Positions 9,342 through 17,323 are shown, counted from the stretch's first letter. The stretch: 33,089 nt of DNA from Bacillota bacterium (GCA_029780875.1 JAKOXU010000088.1:1-33089), one strand, 5' to 3'. Notes: generated by a model not told the origin, from the letters alone. Program-made: numbers and translations.

Positions 9342-11306
9342 TTATTCTTCAGAAAACTGATAGTATTTTGTATTCATACGGAAAGGCTCAAATTTTCTCC
9401 CGCCCCCTTCGTAAAACTTGCTGTAAAATTCAACATATTGCAGACGGTTGGTGTGCACATAAGCCCCCAACATATTCATGGCAAAGTTAAGGCTGTGCCC
9501 GAATATTGCAATGATGATGAATAAAAATACACCCACTACGGAATTGCCGAGCATGGCGCCCAGCATATTGACGACATTCGCGATACAGCCCGTGGCAAGC
9601 CCCAGCGCCATCAGCCGGCAGTAGGAAAGGGCGTCGCTGATATACCCCGTTATATTATAAAGGCCGACGACGCCGCCGAAAACTTTGCCGAAAATGTTAT
9701 TGCTGTTGCGCCCGCCGGTAATCACCAGCCCTGCCGCCCCAAGGAGCGCGGCCCATTTCCCGATATTTTCAAGGAGGGCAACCTCAAGCCCCATCCCGGC
9801 AGCAAACAGGCTTATCCCCAAAAGGACAACTATCCAGAAACCGGCGTCGCACACGGCATCCAAAAACTTTTTCTGGCGCCACAGGGCATAGAATTTGAGG
9901 GCCAGCCCCGTCAAAATCTGAACCATTCCAAATGCCACGCTGTAAATCAACAGCTGCAAGGCCTGTGTCACGGGATCCAGCCAAAGGGGGGCAAGGGTAA
10001 TTTCCTTTCCGAAAAAGGTTGTGGAAACTGTATAAATCATGTTTCCAAAGAAGCTGCCGTACATCAGCCCCCAAAATATCGTGGACAACCCGCAAAAGAA
10101 AAACATCTGATAATTTTTGCGTTTCGGTTTTTCCAGGCGCTTACCAAAACCCAGATACCCGCATACCAGCGAAAGCAAAAGCCCGTACCCGGCGTCGCTG
10201 AACATCATGCCAAAGAACAGGTAGTAGAAAAAAGCCATAACCGGGTTAGGGTCAATATCGGTAGGAGAAGGCATGCTGTAAGTTGCGGTAATCTCCTCCA
10301 CGGGCGAAGCGAAAAGCCCGTTTTGAAATTCCTTCGGCACTTCTTCGGGATTTTCCGGCTCCGCCAGCTCCACATACACCCTCCATTTATCCTCAAGGTG
10401 CTGCTTTACGCTGTCGGCATATTTTTCCGGGATATACCCTTCTATGAAAAAGACATGCTCGGTCATCCCTATCTTGGACAGCACCTGATACTTATCCTTT
10501 CTCAAGCTAAGGTGGTCATAAAAAAGCTCGATATCCCTGCGGTAGCTGCCATGCTCCTTAATTTCCGAAACACAGCCCTGAATTTCCTGAGTGAGCTTTT
10601 GCTTCGCTTCCTCCAGAACCTCAATCTTTTTCTGGGGAGGATGGTGCGAAAGGCTGAAAGCCGGCTCCGAAAACCCGATACTTTTCAAAAAGGCGGCTGC
10701 CTGCCGCTCCTGCTCCTTTAAGAAAACAAGCCAGATATATGTATAATCCCTTGATGCGCTTAAAATCTCAAAATGTACCGCTTCCAGTCCAAAAGCGTCC
10801 AATTCCATTTGAATCCGCTCGTCAGTCCATGCCCCGTCAAGGGTCCCCACTTTAACCAAGGTATACTCCGTCCCGGATGTATTCATGGGAATATCCAAGG
10901 CAAGGTAAGGCGTGAGGGCTATTTGCTTTGCGGTGATTTTCCTGATGCTTTCGGTGTGTTCATGTATTTTATCGTAGCATCTGATGATTTGATATGCTGC
11001 CTGCAAGGTAGTTTTGCTGTCCGCCGAGGACATATGGTACTTCTTAATGGGCAAAACACGCCGATTTGCAAACAATCCCGATTTCTCGGGGGCATATTTA
11101 TCCAGTATCTCAAGGGCCGATTCGGCGGCTTTCATGTATTCATCAAAATGGGCAATGCTCTTTGCGGCGGCTTCCCTAAAGCCGGCTTCCTCCGCTCCCG
11201 ACTCGCTCACTTCCACGACTTCTTTTTTCTGCAGCTCTTCCAAAACCGCTTTCCTGTCCGAGTGAAGCCCGAACACAGAAATTTTATTCATCTTTAATAT
11301 CGCCAA
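9342..11306 (-). CDS. ntpI: V-type ATPase subunit I (a-type membrane stator)
   Basis: Membrane stator subunit (NtpI, a-subunit type), 654 aa. The cytoplasmic N-terminal half of about 330 residues contains coiled-coil helices and globular lobes. The C-terminal half has about seven to eight membrane helices, including FFGMMFSDAGYGLLLSL and GYISDALSYCRLMALGLATG, where the arginine of SYCRLMALGLATG corresponds to the essential arginine that interacts with the K-ring glutamate. The ORF track opens at a GTG (11315) inside the ribosome-binding site. The TTG at 11306 is preferred: AAGGGGGTG lies 7 nt upstream, and the resulting MAILKMNKISVFGL resembles other I subunits. Length is normal (about 640-660 aa). 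It is the second gene of the operon. Confidence 0.95.
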   Translation of the reverse strand: MAILKMNKISVFGLHSDRKAVLEELQKKEVVEVSESGAEEAGFREAAAKSIAHFDEYMKAAESALEILDKYAPEKSGLFANRRVLPIKKYHMSSADSKTTLQAAYQIIRCYDKIHEHTESIRKITAKQIALTPYLALDIPMNTSGTEYTLVKVGTLDGAWTDERIQMELDAFGLEAVHFEILSASRDYTYIWLVFLKEQERQAAAFLKSIGFSEPAFSLSHHPPQKKIEVLEEAKQKLTQEIQGCVSEIKEHGSYRRDIELFYDHLSLRKDKYQVLSKIGMTEHVFFIEGYIPEKYADSVKQHLEDKWRVYVELAEPENPEEVPKEFQNGLFASPVEEITATYSMPSPTDIDPNPVMAFFYYLFFGMMFSDAGYGLLLSLVCGYLGFGKRLEKPKRKNYQMFFFCGLSTIFWGLMYGSFFGNMIYTVSTTFFGKEITLAPLWLDPVTQALQLLIYSVAFGMVQILTGLALKFYALWRQKKFLDAVCDAGFWIVVLLGISLFAAGMGLEVALLENIGKWAALLGAAGLVITGGRNSNNIFGKVFGGVVGLYNITGYISDALSYCRLMALGLATGCIANVVNMLGAMLGNSVVGVFLFIIIAIFGHSLNFAMNMLGAYVHTNRLQYVEFYSKFYEGGGRKFEPFRMNTKYYQFSEE

Positions 11307-11343
11307 ACCAGTCACCCCCTTCTTTGGCTCAGGGCTTTATATG

Positions 11344-11655
11344 TTATTTCGTTAATGTCTCAATGATCCCATCTATTGCCTTTTCTTTCCTTGATAAGAG
11401 GTTTTGCTTTAGGGCTTCGCACATTTCCTCGGTCTCTTTTGAGAAAGCAAGGTTATATTCCCGGACGGTTTCTTCTGCCTTTTGCTTTTTTTCCTGCCCC
11501 TCACGCTTACAAGTTTCGACAAGCCGTGAAAAGGCATCGGCAGCATCCTGTTCGGCCTGCCTGATAATACGGTTGGCTTCATCTTGGGCATTTTTAATTA
11601 TTTCATGAGCCCTGTCTTCCGCTTCCTTAATTTGCAAAATAGCTTGTCCGGCCAC
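11344..11655 (-). CDS. ntpF: V-type ATPase small peripheral-stalk subunit (G/H, NtpF-like)
   Basis: First gene of the operon: a 103-aa, almost wholly helical, charged and alanine-rich protein (KEAEDRAHEIIKNAQDEANRIIRQAEQ) of the AhaH/NtpF type. It pairs with subunit E to form the peripheral stalk. No ATG is available; the GTG at 11655 is the likely start, with AAGGAAG about 14 nt upstream, a rather long spacing. The small size and coiled-coil composition make sequence-only identification weak. The position directly before I-K-E-C, exactly as ntpF in Enterococcus hirae, makes it convincing. A sigma-A-like promoter lies about 40 nt upstream. Confidence 0.85.
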   Translation of the reverse strand: MAGQAILQIKEAEDRAHEIIKNAQDEANRIIRQAEQDAADAFSRLVETCKREGQEKKQKAEETVREYNLAFSKETEEMCEALKQNLLSRKEKAIDGIIETLTK

Positions 11656-11693
11656 AGTCCAACACTCTTCCTTACTTTAATGTTTTGTATGAT

Positions 11694-11722
11694 ATTATAC
11701 CTTTTTTTCCTTGAAGTGTCCA
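11694..11722 (-). promoter_or_regulatory. Sigma-A-type promoter of the ntp-trk operon
   Basis: On the - strand, TGGACA (-35) and a perfect TATAAT (-10) are separated by 17 nt, about 40 nt upstream of the first ATPase gene. This is the only strong promoter seen for the 11-gene operon. It faces away from the upp promoter. Confidence 0.8.
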
Positions 11723-11954
11723 TGCTTTTTATATTTATACATACGATAAAAGCTAATTTAAATTTCGGCTGCCCCTTTATATGCCGCCTAAATTTAGCAG
11801 GGCGAAAAAAGCAAAGCATTTTGCGACTTCCTGCCCTTTCCCCCATCGGTCATCCATCTAAATAATAAATCGTCGCATTTTGTCAGTTGCGAAAGTAGAT
11901 AACGCCAAAAAGCAAAATTTTGTGAAATTTATTTAACAAAAATAAATTCCCCTC

Positions 11955-11983
11955 TTGTCAGAGAGAAAAAGATATGATACTAT
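11955..11983 (+). promoter_or_regulatory. Sigma-A-type promoter of upp
   Basis: TTGTCA (-35) and TACTAT (-10) are separated by exactly 17 nt, placing transcription start near 11990 and giving a 40-nt leader. The -35 box begins with the TTG the ORF track uses as the upp start, which argues against that longer start. Confidence 0.75.
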
Positions 11984-12029
11984 CAATCAGATACGAAAAT
12001 TGATGAAATCTGACAAAGGGGCAAAAAAG

Positions 12030-12662
12030 ATGGAAAGACAAGATGTAATTGTTGATCATCCTCTCATCCAGCACAAACTGCGCTTTCTCCGGGATGAAAA
12101 AACGGGAACAAAGGATTTCCGCAATCTTGTCAGCGAAATTTCAATGCTTATTGTTTACGAAGCGACCCGTTCACTGCCCCTTTGCGATATAGAGGTAAAG
12201 ACCCCCTGCGGCATCGCCAACTGCAAGGTAATTTCCGGCAGAAAGCTTGCCTTCGTCCCCATTTTGCGTGCCGGAACTGGCATGCTGGACGGCGCCCTGG
12301 CTTTAGTCCCCTCCGCAAAGGTCGGCCACATTGGCCTTTACCGCAACGAAGAGAATATGCAGCCCGTTGAGTATTACTGCAAGCTCCCTGCCGACATCGA
12401 GGATAGGGATGTCTTTGTACTGGACCCCATGCTGGCGACAGGCGGCTCCGCCATCAACGCCATTTCCCAGATAAAAAAGAGAAATCCCAGAAGCATCAAG
12501 TTCTTGTGTATCATCGCCGCCCCGGAAGGGTTAAAGGCTTTGACGGAATATCATAAAGATGTCGATGTTTACTGTGCCGGCCTTGACGATCACCTCAATG
12601 AACACGGCTACATTGTACCCGGTCTTGGAGACGCGGGCGACCGGATTTTCGGTACTAAATAG
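12030..12662 (+). CDS. upp: Uracil phosphoribosyltransferase
   Basis: Converts uracil and PRPP to UMP in pyrimidine salvage; soluble cytoplasmic enzyme, 210 aa. The PRPP-binding loop [12 protein letters not shown] and the uracil-binding C terminus [18 protein letters not shown] are both intact, and the N-terminal [19 protein letters not shown] block is typical. The ORF track adds 25 residues starting at 11955, but that TTG is the promoter -35 box. The ATG at 12030 has AAAGGGG about 9 nt upstream and gives the usual length of 208-210 aa. A uracil permease gene follows on the same strand, separated by a terminator, so the two form a uracil uptake and salvage pair. No PyrR-binding loop or UMP-sensing leader was recognised upstream. 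Confidence 0.97.
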   Translation: MERQDVIVDHPLIQHKLRFLRDEKTGTKDFRNLVSEISMLIVYEATRSLPLCDIEVKTPCGIANCKVISGRKLAFVPILRAGTGMLDGALALVPSAKVGHIGLYRNEENMQPVEYYCKLPADIEDRDVFVLDPMLATGGSAINAISQIKKRNPRSIKFLCIIAAPEGLKALTEYHKDVDVYCAGLDDHLNEHGYIVPGLGDAGDRIFGTK

Positions 12663-12670
12663 TTTTTATT

Positions 12671-12701
12671 TCAGTTCTCAAAAGGAACTGATTTTTTTTT
12701 T
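12671..12701 (+). terminator. Rho-independent terminator after upp
   Basis: The stem TCAGTTC / GAACTGA (7 bp) with a 7-nt loop is followed by a run of ten T, 9 nt after the upp stop codon. Confidence 0.9.
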
Positions 12702-12980
12702 GAGCTTTTTTAATGTGCTTTTCAAAGTTTAGCCAAAGGAGGGGAATAAAAAGAAAAACACGCAAGCTTGAATGAGCGAAAACCCGGATAAAACACCCCT
12801 TTTGCCGGGAGTTGGCATGAGCAAGCTAATTAGCGCCGCCCGAAAACCCGGCCAAAACTTAAAATCCGACCCGGTTTTCGCAAATTCTCCCGAACTTCAC
12901 GCTCCGGCGAAGCCTTGGCAATCAGGCGTCCCGAAATAACCCGCAGTACAAACATAAAAAACGGAAATGAGGAGAAAAGA
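12702..12980 (+). promoter_or_regulatory. Structured leader of the uracil permease gene
   Basis: This 279-nt non-coding stretch precedes uraA. An SD-like AAAGGAGGGG at about 12737-12744 has no start codon at a usable distance. A 63-nt element follows: outer stem AGCTTG (12765-12770) / CAAGCT (12822-12827), a 12x12-nt internal loop, and inner stem CCCGG (12783-12787) / CCGGG (12805-12809). The segment GCGAAAACC (12776-12784) and a second copy CGAAAACC (12841-12848) can each pair with GGTTTTCGC (12873-12881), giving mutually exclusive folds. No known riboswitch class or PyrR loop was recognised, and no convincing promoter is seen, so expression may begin in the T-rich segment or read through from upp. 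Confidence 0.4.
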
Positions 12981-14429
12981 ATGGTAAAAGAAAAGGTACA
13001 CGGATATTTACCGGATGAAAAACCGCCTATCGGCAAACTGTTGCTTTACGCTCTCCAGCAAGTCATCGTCATGTTCCCCGCAACAATAACGGTAGCGTTA
13101 ATCACAGGTTTTCAGGTGTCAACCACAATTTTCGCCAGCGGCCTTGCTACCCTTTGCTTTATCCTGATTACCGGCAGAAAAATCCCCCTCTATTACGGTT
13201 CCAGCTTTGCATATTTGTCGGCCGTCATCGGCATGATGTCCAGCGATACCATTAGAGAAGTATTAACATCAGCAGAAGTTGCCCAGCTGGAAGGCTTTTT
13301 AGGCAAAGTACCGGGCGTCTTTTCAATGCCCACCACCGCCGTCCGTTATGCTCAGGTGGGTATTGTCATGTCGGGCCTTGTCTCCATCGCCGCCGGCCTT
13401 ATTGTAAAATACCTCGGCGTCAAGTATGTGGAAAAGGTTTTACCCCCAACAATTACAGGCTCAATTGCCATGATCATCGGTCTGACCCTTGCGGGTAACG
13501 CCTTGGCCGACGCGGCACCCTCTGCCAATGCCACGGGCATATTGGGCTCTAACTGGGTTTGGGTTGTATCCCTTGTAACACTGCTTTCCACAATTCTGTA
13601 CTCCCGTTACCTCAAAGGCTTCCTCGGACAGCTCCCGCTCCTTTTAGGTGCCGCTACCGGCTGCCTGACTGCGGGCGCAATATTCTTGTTCGGCGGCGCC
13701 GATTACAATATGTTCCGCTCCATTTCCCCGGAGGCCATTGAATCCCTCTGGTCTGTCGGCCCTCTCGCCATCCCGAAATTCTCCCTTCCCGATTTCAGCA
13801 ACGCCAAAATCGTTTTTGCATCTATAACCGCAATTATGCCCATAGCCATTGCGACTATCCCCGAATCCACAGCCCATATGTATCAGCTTGATGTCTATGT
13901 AAACGATGTCGCGGAAAAGAAGGGAAAAAGCAAATATAACCTGATTGACCGGCTCCACATGAACCTTATCGGCGACGGCATCGGCGACATGGTCGCCGGC
14001 GTCATCGGCGGCCCTGCCGGCACCAACTACGGCGAGAACATAAGCACTATGGCAATCACCAAGGTCTTTTCCGTGCCGGTTCTGATTGCCGCAGCCGTCA
14101 TCGCCATGGTAATATCCTGCTTCACACCCCTGATCCAGGGCATCTACGCCATCCCCCTCGCAGTTATAGGCGGTCTTGAAATATATCTCTTCGGCGCTAT
14201 CGCCGCACAGGGAATTGCCATTATGATCGACAAACAAGCCGACATGTTCTCCTCAAAAAATATAGCCGTCATCGCCTCTATCATGATTATCGGCATCGGC
14301 GGCAATTATGTTTACGGCGGGAACATCCCCTTCTTCGGTATGAGCATCCCCTGCATCGCAGGCGCCGCAATCTTCGGTATCGTCCTCAACCTGATTCTCA
14401 GCATCGGGGAGAGAAAACAAGAAGAATAA
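12981..14429 (+). CDS. uraA: Uracil permease (NCS2 / UraA-PyrP family)
   Basis: Predicted uracil:cation symporter of the nucleobase-cation-symporter-2 family in the cytoplasmic membrane, 482 aa. The N-terminal PPIGKLLLYALQQVIVMFPATITVAL is the family's first helix signature. It is followed by about 12-14 hydrophobic helices, the acidic helix segment IPESTAHMYQL (UraA-type substrate site glutamate) and the GGPAGTNYGENISTMAITKV motif with the second substrate-site glutamate. The ORF track start at 12915 is not preceded by a ribosome-binding site. The ATG at 12981 follows TGAGGAG at a good distance and starts MVKEKVHGYLPDEKP. It is slightly longer than E. coli UraA because of loops between helices. 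Adjacent upp supports uracil as substrate; xanthine/urate is less likely. A terminator follows 8 nt after the stop. Confidence 0.93.
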   Translation: MVKEKVHGYLPDEKPPIGKLLLYALQQVIVMFPATITVALITGFQVSTTIFASGLATLCFILITGRKIPLYYGSSFAYLSAVIGMMSSDTIREVLTSAEVAQLEGFLGKVPGVFSMPTTAVRYAQVGIVMSGLVSIAAGLIVKYLGVKYVEKVLPPTITGSIAMIIGLTLAGNALADAAPSANATGILGSNWVWVVSLVTLLSTILYSRYLKGFLGQLPLLLGAATGCLTAGAIFLFGGADYNMFRSISPEAIESLWSVGPLAIPKFSLPDFSNAKIVFASITAIMPIAIATIPESTAHMYQLDVYVNDVAEKKGKSKYNLIDRLHMNLIGDGIGDMVAGVIGGPAGTNYGENISTMAITKVFSVPVLIAAAVIAMVISCFTPLIQGIYAIPLAVIGGLEIYLFGAIAAQGIAIMIDKQADMFSSKNIAVIASIMIIGIGGNYVYGGNIPFFGMSIPCIAGAAIFGIVLNLILSIGERKQEE

Positions 14430-14436
14430 CCTATAT

Positions 14437-14467
14437 AAAAGAGGCAGCTAATTGGTTGCCTCTTTTT
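14437..14467 (+). terminator. Rho-independent terminator after uraA
   Basis: The stem AAAGAGGCA / TGCCTCTTT with a 10-nt loop ends in TTTTT, starting 8 nt after the uraA stop. Confidence 0.9.
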
Positions 14468-14516
14468 ACACGATAAACATCCCACGGGACATACTCCCCA
14501 CACCGCCGGACTGGCG

Positions 14517-14582
14517 GAATACCCCTTTGCCCTCTAATTAAGCAAAGTAGAATCGCCAAATCATCGTTACAAAGGGGTATTC
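14517..14582. repeat. 13-bp perfect inverted repeat with 40-nt spacer
   Basis: GAATACCCCTTTG at 14517-14529 is exactly complementary to CAAAGGGGTATTC at 14570-14582. The right arm is followed by ATTTTTAT. It could fold as a long-loop hairpin, be the remnant of a miniature element, or form the 5' part of a small RNA. No transposase, target-site duplication or second copy is visible in the window. Confidence 0.6.
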
Positions 14583-14612
14583 ATTTTTATCCCCTAACGC
14601 ACAAACAAACCA

Positions 14613-14647
14613 TAAAAAGGCACCGGGAATCAAATTCCGGTGCTTTT
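14613..14647. terminator. Orphan hairpin terminator, T tract stronger on the - strand
   Basis: GCACCGG pairs with CCGGTGC and the stem is extended by AAT/ATT next to a single bulged base. It has TTTT on the + side and TTTTT on the - side. It lies between no annotated genes. The same GCACCGG core recurs in the liv/asnB terminator near 26961, so it may be a common terminator type in this genome. Confidence 0.6.
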
Positions 14648-14702
14648 CGTCCCGCTCCCCAATATAAGCCTTTTCGACGGCTTAATTCTATATTTCTCCG
14701 TC

Positions 14703-14830
14703 CCGCCCTTGAGTACTTGCGCGCCGCCCCAAAATGCTTGCATATAGCTCTCAAAAATTTTTGCGTTCCGCCTAAATGCAATTGCATCTCGCCCTAAAGC
14801 TCTTGCGCACCGCCAAAATCACAATTTTCC
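14703..14830. repeat. Degenerate 21-bp tandem repeat, about six units
   Basis: CCGCC-type boxes begin at 14703, 14724, 14768 and 14810, with divergent forms at 14745 and 14789. TTGC cores begin at 14717, 14738, 14761, 14782 and 14803, that is spacings of 21, 23, 21 and 21 nt. The approximate consensus is CCGCCctAAA, about four variable bases, then TTGCgca. Several units carry short palindromes, such as ATGCAATTGCAT and CAAAAATTTTTG. The units are contiguous without spacers, so this is not a CRISPR array. Two helical turns per unit suits side-by-side protein binding on one face of DNA. The - strand frame has a stop within the array, so a peptide repeat is unlikely. Confidence 0.65.
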
Positions 14831-15045
14831 GCCCCCCAACACATATTCCGTACTCCAACACAAAAGGCGCGTCTTTAAATGTGGAGGGCCTTTTACTCTA
14901 CCAACATCCCCTGCCGCCCCTCCCGCCCAATTATTTGACAATTCCAAAAATCCCCCTCAAACAAAAAAGGCTTCCCAAACACCGCCCCCCGAACTTTCCC
15001 TCAAGATACGGAAATTCATGCTTTTCCAGGGGTTGATAAAACAGA

Positions 15046-15072
15046 TTGAAAGCATACAACCCAGTATATAAT
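15046..15072 (+). promoter_or_regulatory. Possible promoter of the two-component operon
   Basis: TTGAAA and a perfect TATAAT are 15 nt apart, a shorter spacing than ideal, about 150 nt upstream of the response regulator. A second candidate -10 (TGTGGTATTATG, near 15125-15136) lies closer to the gene without a clear -35. Low certainty. Confidence 0.4.
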
Positions 15073-15224
15073 AGCCAAATTATGATAAAAATTTTTCCAC
15101 AACATGATGAAGAGAAGAAAAAAATGTGGTATTATGAACATTATAGTAAATAAATTGAAAATAAGTCTGCCCCTTTAAAGCAAAAAACTGCCGGATATCA
15201 CAGGCGGGAGGTGTAAAAAGCCAC

Positions 15225-15926
15225 ATGGTAATATTAATTGCCGACGACGAAATCGACATCCGAAACCTGATAAAAATCAGCCTCGAGGAAAACGGATACA
15301 CCGTCCTTGCGGCACAAAACGGCAAGGAAGCATGGGACATCCTCACGACACAGGAGGTCCATCTGGCAATCCTCGATGTAATGATGCCGGTAATGGACGG
15401 TTTCAACCTGCTCCGTAAAATACGGGAACGCAGCACCATCCCCGTCATCTTTCTGACGGCGAGGGCAGATGACATGGACAAGGTGCTTGGGCTCGGGCTT
15501 GGCGCCGACGATTATCTTGCCAAACCCTTTTCCATTGCCGAATTAATGGCCCGCGTAGGAGCACAGCTAAGGCGGAGCAACGAATACCTCTCGCCGAAGG
15601 AAAAATCCGATACCAGCATTACATACGGGAACTTGACAATAGACAAAGAAAAATGCTGCCTTTACAAGAACGGGGAGCCCATCAAGCTAGGCGCAAAAGA
15701 GTATAAACTGCTGCTGCATTTCATGGAAAACCCGGAAAAGGTCTTCACAAAACGGCAGCTTTATCACGCGGTATGGGACGAGGAATACTATTTTGACGAC
15801 AACACCATAATGGTGCACATCAGCCGAATCAGAAACCGTATCGAGGACGACCCTCAAAACCCAAAATATCTGAAAACAATTCGGGGCATTGGCTACAAGC
15901 TCCATTATACCGGTGAAAAGCCATGA
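15225..15926 (+). CDS. OmpR/PhoB-family response regulator (VanR-like)
   Basis: DNA-binding response regulator, 233 aa. The receiver domain spans residues 1-115 with the acidic pair at D7/D8, phosphoacceptor D51 (ILDVMMPVMDG), T78 and K100 (YLAKPF), so phosphorylation chemistry looks intact. A winged-helix output domain follows (residues about 130-230), ending in the family signature RNRIEDDPQNPKYLKTIRGIGYKL. The ATG at 15225 follows GGGAGGTG at about 11 nt. The stop overlaps the kinase ATG (ATGA), so regulator and kinase are co-translated and form a cognate pair. The input signal is unknown. A direct repeat of AATTTAAG with an 11-bp period downstream of the kinase is a candidate binding site. 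Confidence 0.95.
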   Translation: MVILIADDEIDIRNLIKISLEENGYTVLAAQNGKEAWDILTTQEVHLAILDVMMPVMDGFNLLRKIRERSTIPVIFLTARADDMDKVLGLGLGADDYLAKPFSIAELMARVGAQLRRSNEYLSPKEKSDTSITYGNLTIDKEKCCLYKNGEPIKLGAKEYKLLLHFMENPEKVFTKRQLYHAVWDEEYYFDDNTIMVHISRIRNRIEDDPQNPKYLKTIRGIGYKLHYTGEKP

Positions 15927-17323
15927 AAAGTAAACTGTCCAATCAATTTTTCAGAAATTTCCTCGTGATATTCATACTGGCGATACTGGACATGGTGCTT
16001 GCATTTGTCTTATTATCCTTCGCCAGCGGATTAATAAAAGATTCTCTGGCAAAAAACCGGTATCCTGCCGGTGCCATTATCAAGGAGGATTATACCCAAA
16101 TTGACGCCTCCCCTGTCGTGGAAAACGGCGGCGGCGTGCAGGTTGTGGATAAGGAATACCGCGTAGTTTATTCAAAGGGCCTTGACACCATCGGGAAAGA
16201 TAAACTGACTGCCGAGGAATTTACAAAGTTTTTGACGGAAAGCAAAACTAGGCCCTATCATTACGATATCCTCTATCAACCGAAAGGTGAGTTTTGGCTG
16301 ATAGTAACCTTTCCAACATCCATTCGGCTGAATTTTTCATTAGTCTATAACAAAGAAGCCGCCGCAGGCGATTTTATTCGGTCGGGTTTGGTAATTGCCT
16401 TTGTGGTGCTGATTTATCTTCTGATACTTGCCCTTTCCGCCTTTATCTATTCAAGGATTACCGCAGCCGGCATAACCATCCCCCTGAAAAAGCTGTGCGA
16501 CGGCACAAGGCTGCTGCGGGAAGGCGACTACTCGGTACGGGTGGATTTGCGCCTGAAAAATGAGTTTGCCGAGCTCCAGAACACCTTCAACGACATGGCG
16601 GCCCGGATTGAGCATGAAATATCCCTGCGCAAAAAATCGGAGGAAGACAGGCGGCGGCTGATTCTCGACATATCCCATGACCTTAAAAACCCCATGTCCA
16701 GCATACAGGGCTATGCCGAACTGCTCATGAATAAGAAAAACATGCACGAGCAGGAATGCGAAGAGCACCTTAAAATCATTCTCAATAACAGCAAAAGGGC
16801 AAATCGTCTGCTTACCGAACTGTTCGAGCTTTCGCAAATGGACAGCCCGGAGTTTTCGCTCAAACTGTCAAAAACGGATATTTGCGAGTACCTCCGGCAA
16901 TTATGCGGCGAGCTTGTGCCCCAGCTTGAGCGGGAAGGCTTCAAATACGAGTTTAACATTCCCGAAGACAGCATCTTTGTAATGCTGGACGCCGACCGCT
17001 TCAACCGGATTATTCAAAACCTTGCAAACAATGCGATGCGGTACAATCCCGAGGGAACACAGGTCACAATAAGCCTTACGGTTCAAAACAACCGGGTGCT
17101 GATTGATTTCAGCGACGACGGCATAGGTATCCCCGACCATCTTGCAAGCAACATATTCAAGCCCTTTGTCAGGGCAGACGATTCCCGCAACTCCAAAACC
17201 GGCGGCAGCGGACTCGGGCTATCCATAGCTAAAAGAATAGCCAAAGCCCACGGAGGCGACCTTACCCTTCTCCCCAATACAATTAAGGGCAGCACCTTCA
17301 GAATTACCATCCCTGCAATTTAA
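15923..17323 (+). CDS. Membrane sensor histidine kinase
   Basis: Partner kinase of the preceding regulator, 466 aa. Layout: first membrane helix at about residues 13-36, an extracytoplasmic sensor domain of about 115 residues, second helix at about 153-177, a HAMP linker (about 180-232), a HisKA dimerisation domain with phosphoacceptor H252 in ISHDLKNPMSSIQGY, and a HATPase_c domain with N box NLANNAMRYNPEG, G1 DDGIGIPD and G2 GGSGLGLSIAKRI. All catalytic boxes are present. The sensor segment has no recognisable ligand-binding motif, so I cannot name the signal; cell-envelope or antimicrobial stress is only a guess from the lipid- and envelope-type genes downstream. The stop codon lies inside a candidate regulator-binding repeat. 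Confidence 0.95.
   Translation: MKSKLSNQFFRNFLVIFILAILDMVLAFVLLSFASGLIKDSLAKNRYPAGAIIKEDYTQIDASPVVENGGGVQVVDKEYRVVYSKGLDTIGKDKLTAEEFTKFLTESKTRPYHYDILYQPKGEFWLIVTFPTSIRLNFSLVYNKEAAAGDFIRSGLVIAFVVLIYLLILALSAFIYSRITAAGITIPLKKLCDGTRLLREGDYSVRVDLRLKNEFAELQNTFNDMAARIEHEISLRKKSEEDRRRLILDISHDLKNPMSSIQGYAELLMNKKNMHEQECEEHLKIILNNSKRANRLLTELFELSQMDSPEFSLKLSKTDICEYLRQLCGELVPQLEREGFKYEFNIPEDSIFVMLDADRFNRIIQNLANNAMRYNPEGTQVTISLTVQNNRVLIDFSDDGIGIPDHLASNIFKPFVRADDSRNSKTGGSGLGLSIAKRIAKAHGGDLTLLPNTIKGSTFRITIPAI

Larger units (their letters stand above)
11656..12029. other. Divergent intergenic region between ntp operon and upp
   Basis: This 374-nt gap holds the two divergent promoters, at 11694-11722 (-) and 11955-11983 (+), about 230 nt apart. 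The AT-rich stretch between them has no long open frame and no convincing inverted repeat or known riboswitch. I see no clear shared operator. Confidence 0.6.
14468..15224. other. 0.75-kb non-coding region between uraA and the two-component system
   Basis: No credible gene is seen; the short ORFs listed here lack ribosome-binding sites. The region contains a small CCGCC/GGCGG hairpin (14502-14516), a 13-bp inverted repeat (14517-14582), a terminator-like hairpin (14613-14647), a degenerate 21-bp tandem repeat (14703-14830), a weak AAAAGGC/GCCTTTT hairpin (14862-14894), and an AT-rich promoter-like zone from about 15040 to 15170. Confidence 0.7.

Noticed and set aside
11955-12029. 25-codon N-terminal extension of upp in the ORF track
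   Set aside because: The TTG is the first half of the -35 box of a good promoter, and the ATG at 12030 has the SD and the family's normal N terminus.
12702-12980. PyrR-binding loop, T-box or purine riboswitch before uraA
   Set aside because: None of the conserved sequence blocks of these classes could be found; only generic stem potential is seen.
14703-14830. CRISPR array
   Set aside because: Units are contiguous and degenerate with no unique spacers, and no cas genes are nearby.
14587-15036. Small ORFs at 14587-14787 (-) and 14776-15036 (+)
   Set aside because: They are products of the repeat and C-rich DNA, lack SD sequences and resemble no protein.
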